From contig JAGCVR010000010.1 of the NCBI GenBank assembly GCA_017962285.1, forward strand, positions 1-8,748: a stretch of DNA of 8,748 nucleotides, given 5' to 3'. Below, in pieces: positions 6,503 to 8,748 of the stretch. The DNA comes from Muribaculaceae bacterium. GTDB taxonomy: Bacteria; Bacteroidota; Bacteroidia; Bacteroidales; Muribaculaceae. A model generated the notes under the pieces. The model was not told where the DNA came from. It was given only the letters and a program-made list of their open reading frames with translations, and ran no database searches. Numbering within the stretch: the first letter of the stretch is position 1; each line of letters begins with the position of its first letter. Made by a program: the position numbers and the translations under genes.

Positions 6503-7864
6503 CTAATCTTCAAAACTCCAGCTCAGCGTCCCTTGCTCACCCTTCTTGATTTCTGGTTCGGGAACAGGGGCGGCAACTTCTTCCTTCGGAGCGTTCTGGA
6601 GAGCTTCAATTTCGGTCTTGAACTGCGGTGTGCGTCCAAACGTGGGTGTCTTCTCCAGCTTGTCGATCACATCGTCGTTGTCAAGATCTTCGGCGCGAAG
6701 CAGGACATATTGTGCGGCAGCCTGCTGAGTCTCGTACTCATTAAGTTTCTTTCCGTAGAGTTCCTGCAATTCCTTGTTCAACTCCTCATTCTTCTTGGAG
6801 TCCTCCTTATGTTCACTGCTCTTCTTGCTGACAGGAGCGTGAGCCGGCTGCTCGTCGTTCTCAAGCGACATGTCGAAACCAGCGGCAAGCACCGTTATCT
6901 TAATCTTGTTCCCAAGTGATTCATCAATGGTAGTTCCCCAAATAGTATCAACCTCGGTGCCGAACTTTGCCATAAACTGCTTCATCTCGTCAATTTCCTT
7001 CATTTTGAGCGGATTATCGCCCTTAGGATTGTAATAGAAATTGAACAGAATACGTTTTGAAGTTGCTATGTCTCGGTTTTTCAGCAACGGCGACTCAAGG
7101 GCGTTTTCAATGGCCTTGGTCACACGATGCTCGCCCTCTCCGTATCCGGAACTGATAATAGCCACACCGCCGTTGCGCATGGTGGTGTTCACCTCCTTGA
7201 TGTCGAGGTTGATTTTTCCGTTCATCGTAATCAGCTCCGAGATGCTTTTCGCAGCCACCGACAGAGTGTCGTCGGCGATACCAAATGCGTTGTCGAGTTC
7301 AAGGTCGGGATAAATCTCGGTCAGGCGCTCATTGTTGATTATCAGCAACGCGTCCACGTACTGGCGCATTTTCTTGGCTCCCTCAAGGGCCTTGATAATC
7401 TTTTTCTGTCCCTCGAAAATAAACGGTATCGTCACAATTCCCACGGTGAGAAGTCCGCGTTCGTGCGCAATCTTCGCAACCACCGGTGCCGCTCCTGTAC
7501 CGGTGCCGCCACCCATGCCAGCGGTGATAAACACCATCTCGGTAGCATCGTTGAAAATGTTCTTGATATCTTCCGTGCTCTCTTCGGCAGCCTGACGGGC
7601 AACCTCAGGGTCGTTACCGGCACCGAGACCTTTGGTGATTTCGGAACCAATAAGCAGGCGGTTATACACGGGCGAATTCTTAAGAGCCTGAGCATCGGTG
7701 TTGAGTACCACAAACGACACTCCCTTAATGTTTTGCTTATACATGTGCGCAACGGCATTACCACCGCCACCGCCCACGCCAACAACCTTTATGATGTTTG
7801 GCGACTCATTTTTTTCTGTAAACCCGGGATCAGAATCTATTATTGGCAATTTGTCTGTCATCAT
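6503..7864 (-). CDS. ftsZ: Cell division protein FtsZ
   Basis: FtsZ is the tubulin-like GTPase that polymerises into the ring at the division site and recruits the division machinery through FtsA. The frame encodes 453 residues from ATG at 7864; a second ATG directly follows, so the start could be one codon later. The nucleotide fold begins at IIKVVGVGGGGGNAV (24-38). The tubulin signature GGGTGTG is at 118-124, followed by GIVTIPFIFEG and the INNERL segment. The T7 synergy loop reads NLDIKEV (219-225): Asp221 is kept, but the second acidic residue, Asp in E. coli (Asp212), is Glu224. The GTPase core ends about residue 335. A charged Lys/Glu-rich linker (340-380) follows, then DDVIDKLEKTPTFGR (397-411), which resembles the Bacteroidota tail segment, and a final LSWSFED. 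There is no E. coli-like PAFLRRQ tail. The gene has its own promoter in the 112-base gap after ftsA and ends in TAG. Confidence 0.97.
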   Translation of the reverse strand: MMTDKLPIIDSDPGFTEKNESPNIIKVVGVGGGGGNAVAHMYKQNIKGVSFVVLNTDAQALKNSPVYNRLLIGSEITKGLGAGNDPEVARQAAEESTEDIKNIFNDATEMVFITAGMGGGTGTGAAPVVAKIAHERGLLTVGIVTIPFIFEGQKKIIKALEGAKKMRQYVDALLIINNERLTEIYPDLELDNAFGIADDTLSVAAKSISELITMNGKINLDIKEVNTTMRNGGVAIISSGYGEGEHRVTKAIENALESPLLKNRDIATSKRILFNFYYNPKGDNPLKMKEIDEMKQFMAKFGTEVDTIWGTTIDESLGNKIKITVLAAGFDMSLENDEQPAHAPVSKKSSEHKEDSKKNEELNKELQELYGKKLNEYETQQAAAQYVLLRAEDLDNDDVIDKLEKTPTFGRTPQFKTEIEALQNAPKEEVAAPVPEPEIKKGEQGTLSWSFED

Positions 7865-7884
7865 TCTTGTCTTTTTTCCTTTTG

Positions 7885-7915
7885 CAAAGATAGTTATTTA
7901 TTCGCTTTCTGTCAA
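7885..7915 (-). promoter_or_regulatory. Bacteroidota-type promoter of ftsZ
   Basis: On the minus strand TATCTTTG at 7892-7885 matches the TAnnTTTG -7 box exactly. A TTG (7915-7913) lies 20 bases upstream at the -33 position. Transcription would start around 7878, giving a leader of only about 14 bases, purine-rich and without a Shine-Dalgarno sequence, before the ATG at 7864. It would let ftsZ be made in addition to read-through from ftsA. Confidence 0.6.
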
Positions 7916-7925
7916 TTCTATTTTC

Positions 7926-7959
7926 ACAGATATGGATTTTTATGGAAATTTCTATCTGT
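7926..7959. repeat. Inverted repeat with internal direct repeats upstream of the ftsZ promoter
   Basis: ACAGATA (7926-7932) is the exact reverse complement of TATCTGT (7953-7959). Between and partly inside these arms, TATGGA occurs twice, at 7931-7936 and 7941-7946, one helical turn (10 bp) apart. The element sits about 10 bases upstream of the ftsZ -33 box. This is the position expected of an activator or repressor site, but its role is unknown and A/T-rich chance symmetry is possible. Confidence 0.35.
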
Positions 7960-7976
7960 TTTCAATGTTTTTCCGC

Positions 7977-8748
7977 TTAAATATTTTCGTCGTCTTCGGT
8001 AATCAAAGTTTTCATTTTTTCTGTCCACTTCTGCATCCATTGGAACTTGTTGTTCTTTTTGCGTTCTGTTTTTTCGGGTTTCGGCTCTGGCTTTTCTTCT
8101 TCTTTTTCGCTCACAACCTCAAAGTGACCTGCCTCTTGAAAATTATCATTGACAATGCAACTCTCGTCTTCGCCAAGCATTTCGGCACCGCATGCAAGGA
8201 TGGAAAACAGTTCTATATACTCGGCACGATTGTAGTTGTGGTCAAGGAAATTCACTTGCGTTGGCTGGTCTCCAAGGCGAACCTTCACTTTCGACAGCTC
8301 TTCGATTTTATGTGCCAGACCGTTCATTTGTGCAGCACCGCCCACCAGCACAATGCTCTTGATGTCCTGAGCGGTGAGCCCGGAATCGGAAATCTGTTTG
8401 GTGATATTGGCAACTATTTCGCCCACGCGGGCAGCCACATATTGCGAAGCCTCGGCGCTGTTTATGCCGTCGATCACAGTCGATTCCACATTCGCCGACA
8501 GGGGATTGCCAAGATTCTTCTTCACGCGCTCCGCATCCTCTTCAAGCACGCTCATGCCGTTTGCGATATCGAGCGAGATGTTTCGCCCGCCAAGGGGCAG
8601 TGTAGCGAGATAATAGAGCGCATCGGACTTGAAAATAGCCACTGTGGTGGTTTCGGCGCCCATGTCCACGAGCATGCTGCCAAGCGTCATTTCGCTCTTT
8701 GTCATAATCTGGCTGCTCACCGCCAATGGGGTAACCACATATTTTTTC
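7977..8748 (-). CDS. ftsA: Cell division protein FtsA, C-terminal part (5' end cut by window)
   Basis: FtsA is the actin-like protein that ties FtsZ filaments to the inner membrane. The frame is open to the window edge (about 257 codons seen), so the N-terminal 1A/1C part is missing. An apparent GTG at 8738 is internal, not a start. Visible actin-fold elements are the phosphate-2 motif VDMGAETTTV (about 8669-8640), GGRNISLDIA, and the adenosine motif SIVLVGGAAQMNGL (about 8360-8318). EYIELFSILACGAEML follows in the family position. The tail has a Glu/Pro/Lys-rich linker (VSEKEEEKPEPKPEKTER) and ends in a helix, FQWMQKWTEKMKTLI, whose aromatic and basic residues fit the amphipathic membrane-binding helix. 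Stop is TAA. It is followed at 112 bases by ftsZ, the standard order of the division gene cluster, which supports the call over other ASKHA proteins such as MreB or PilM. Confidence 0.93.
   Translation of the reverse strand, partial: KKYVVTPLAVSSQIMTKSEMTLGSMLVDMGAETTTVAIFKSDALYYLATLPLGGRNISLDIANGMSVLEEDAERVKKNLGNPLSANVESTVIDGINSAEASQYVAARVGEIVANITKQISDSGLTAQDIKSIVLVGGAAQMNGLAHKIEELSKVKVRLGDQPTQVNFLDHNYNRAEYIELFSILACGAEMLGEDESCIVNDNFQEAGHFEVVSEKEEEKPEPKPEKTERKKNNKFQWMQKWTEKMKTLITEDDENI

Noticed and set aside
7127..8002. Long plus-strand open frame opposite ftsZ and the ftsA end
   Set aside because: It runs antisense through two conserved genes and a promoter gap, and its translation resembles nothing known.

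Overview
The window looks like chromosome from a member of the Bacteroidota, most likely the Bacteroidales (Prevotellaceae-like). Four things point there. The FtsZ, SerS and MutS proteins read like Bacteroidales homologues. The starts lack Shine-Dalgarno sequences and have A/T-rich leaders. Two good matches to the Bacteroidota promoter (TTTG-like box, about 19-20 bases, TAnnTTTG) are present. A secreted protein carries a Thr/Ser-rich chitobiase-C-terminal-like repeat of the kind common in Prevotella. The taxonomy is inference from sequence style, not from a search.

All real genes lie on the minus strand, so transcription runs from high to low coordinates. In that order they are: the 3' part of ftsA (8748-7977, cut by the window edge), ftsZ (7864-6503) behind its own promoter, serS (6354-5083), mutS (4917-2305), a U32-family gene of the TrhP/YrrO type (2270-1032), and the 5' part of a secreted surface-protein gene (696-1, cut by the other edge) behind its own promoter. 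FtsA and FtsZ are the membrane tether and GTPase ring of cell division. SerS charges tRNA-Ser, MutS recognises DNA mismatches, and the U32 protein is probably an Fe-S enzyme that modifies RNA. mutS and the U32 gene are 34 bases apart with no visible promoter between them and are probably co-transcribed.

The most notable feature is in the U32 gene. Its 412-codon frame is intact except for one in-frame TGA (1733-1731, codon 180), which sits where the family has a conserved cysteine, a proposed Fe-S ligand. Both halves are in the same frame and look well conserved. The TGA may be a single-base nonsense change (TGC or TGT to TGA), a sequencing error, or a recoded codon (selenocysteine or cysteine). 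A modest hairpin begins two bases after the TGA, but it only partly resembles a bacterial SECIS element. The window cannot decide between these readings. None of the five complete stop codons of the other gene ends or of the U32 C-terminus is TGA (three TAA, two TAG).

The gaps between genes hold several structures: an 11-bp perfect inverted repeat overlapping the surface-protein promoter, a 15-bp hairpin with an alternative fold in the serS leader, 12-bp tandem repeats upstream of mutS, 7-bp tandem repeats between mutS and the U32 gene, and an inverted repeat upstream of the ftsZ promoter. I found no RNA genes, insertion sequences, CRISPR arrays or phage genes. Apart from the TGA and these small elements, the region is ordinary housekeeping chromosome.
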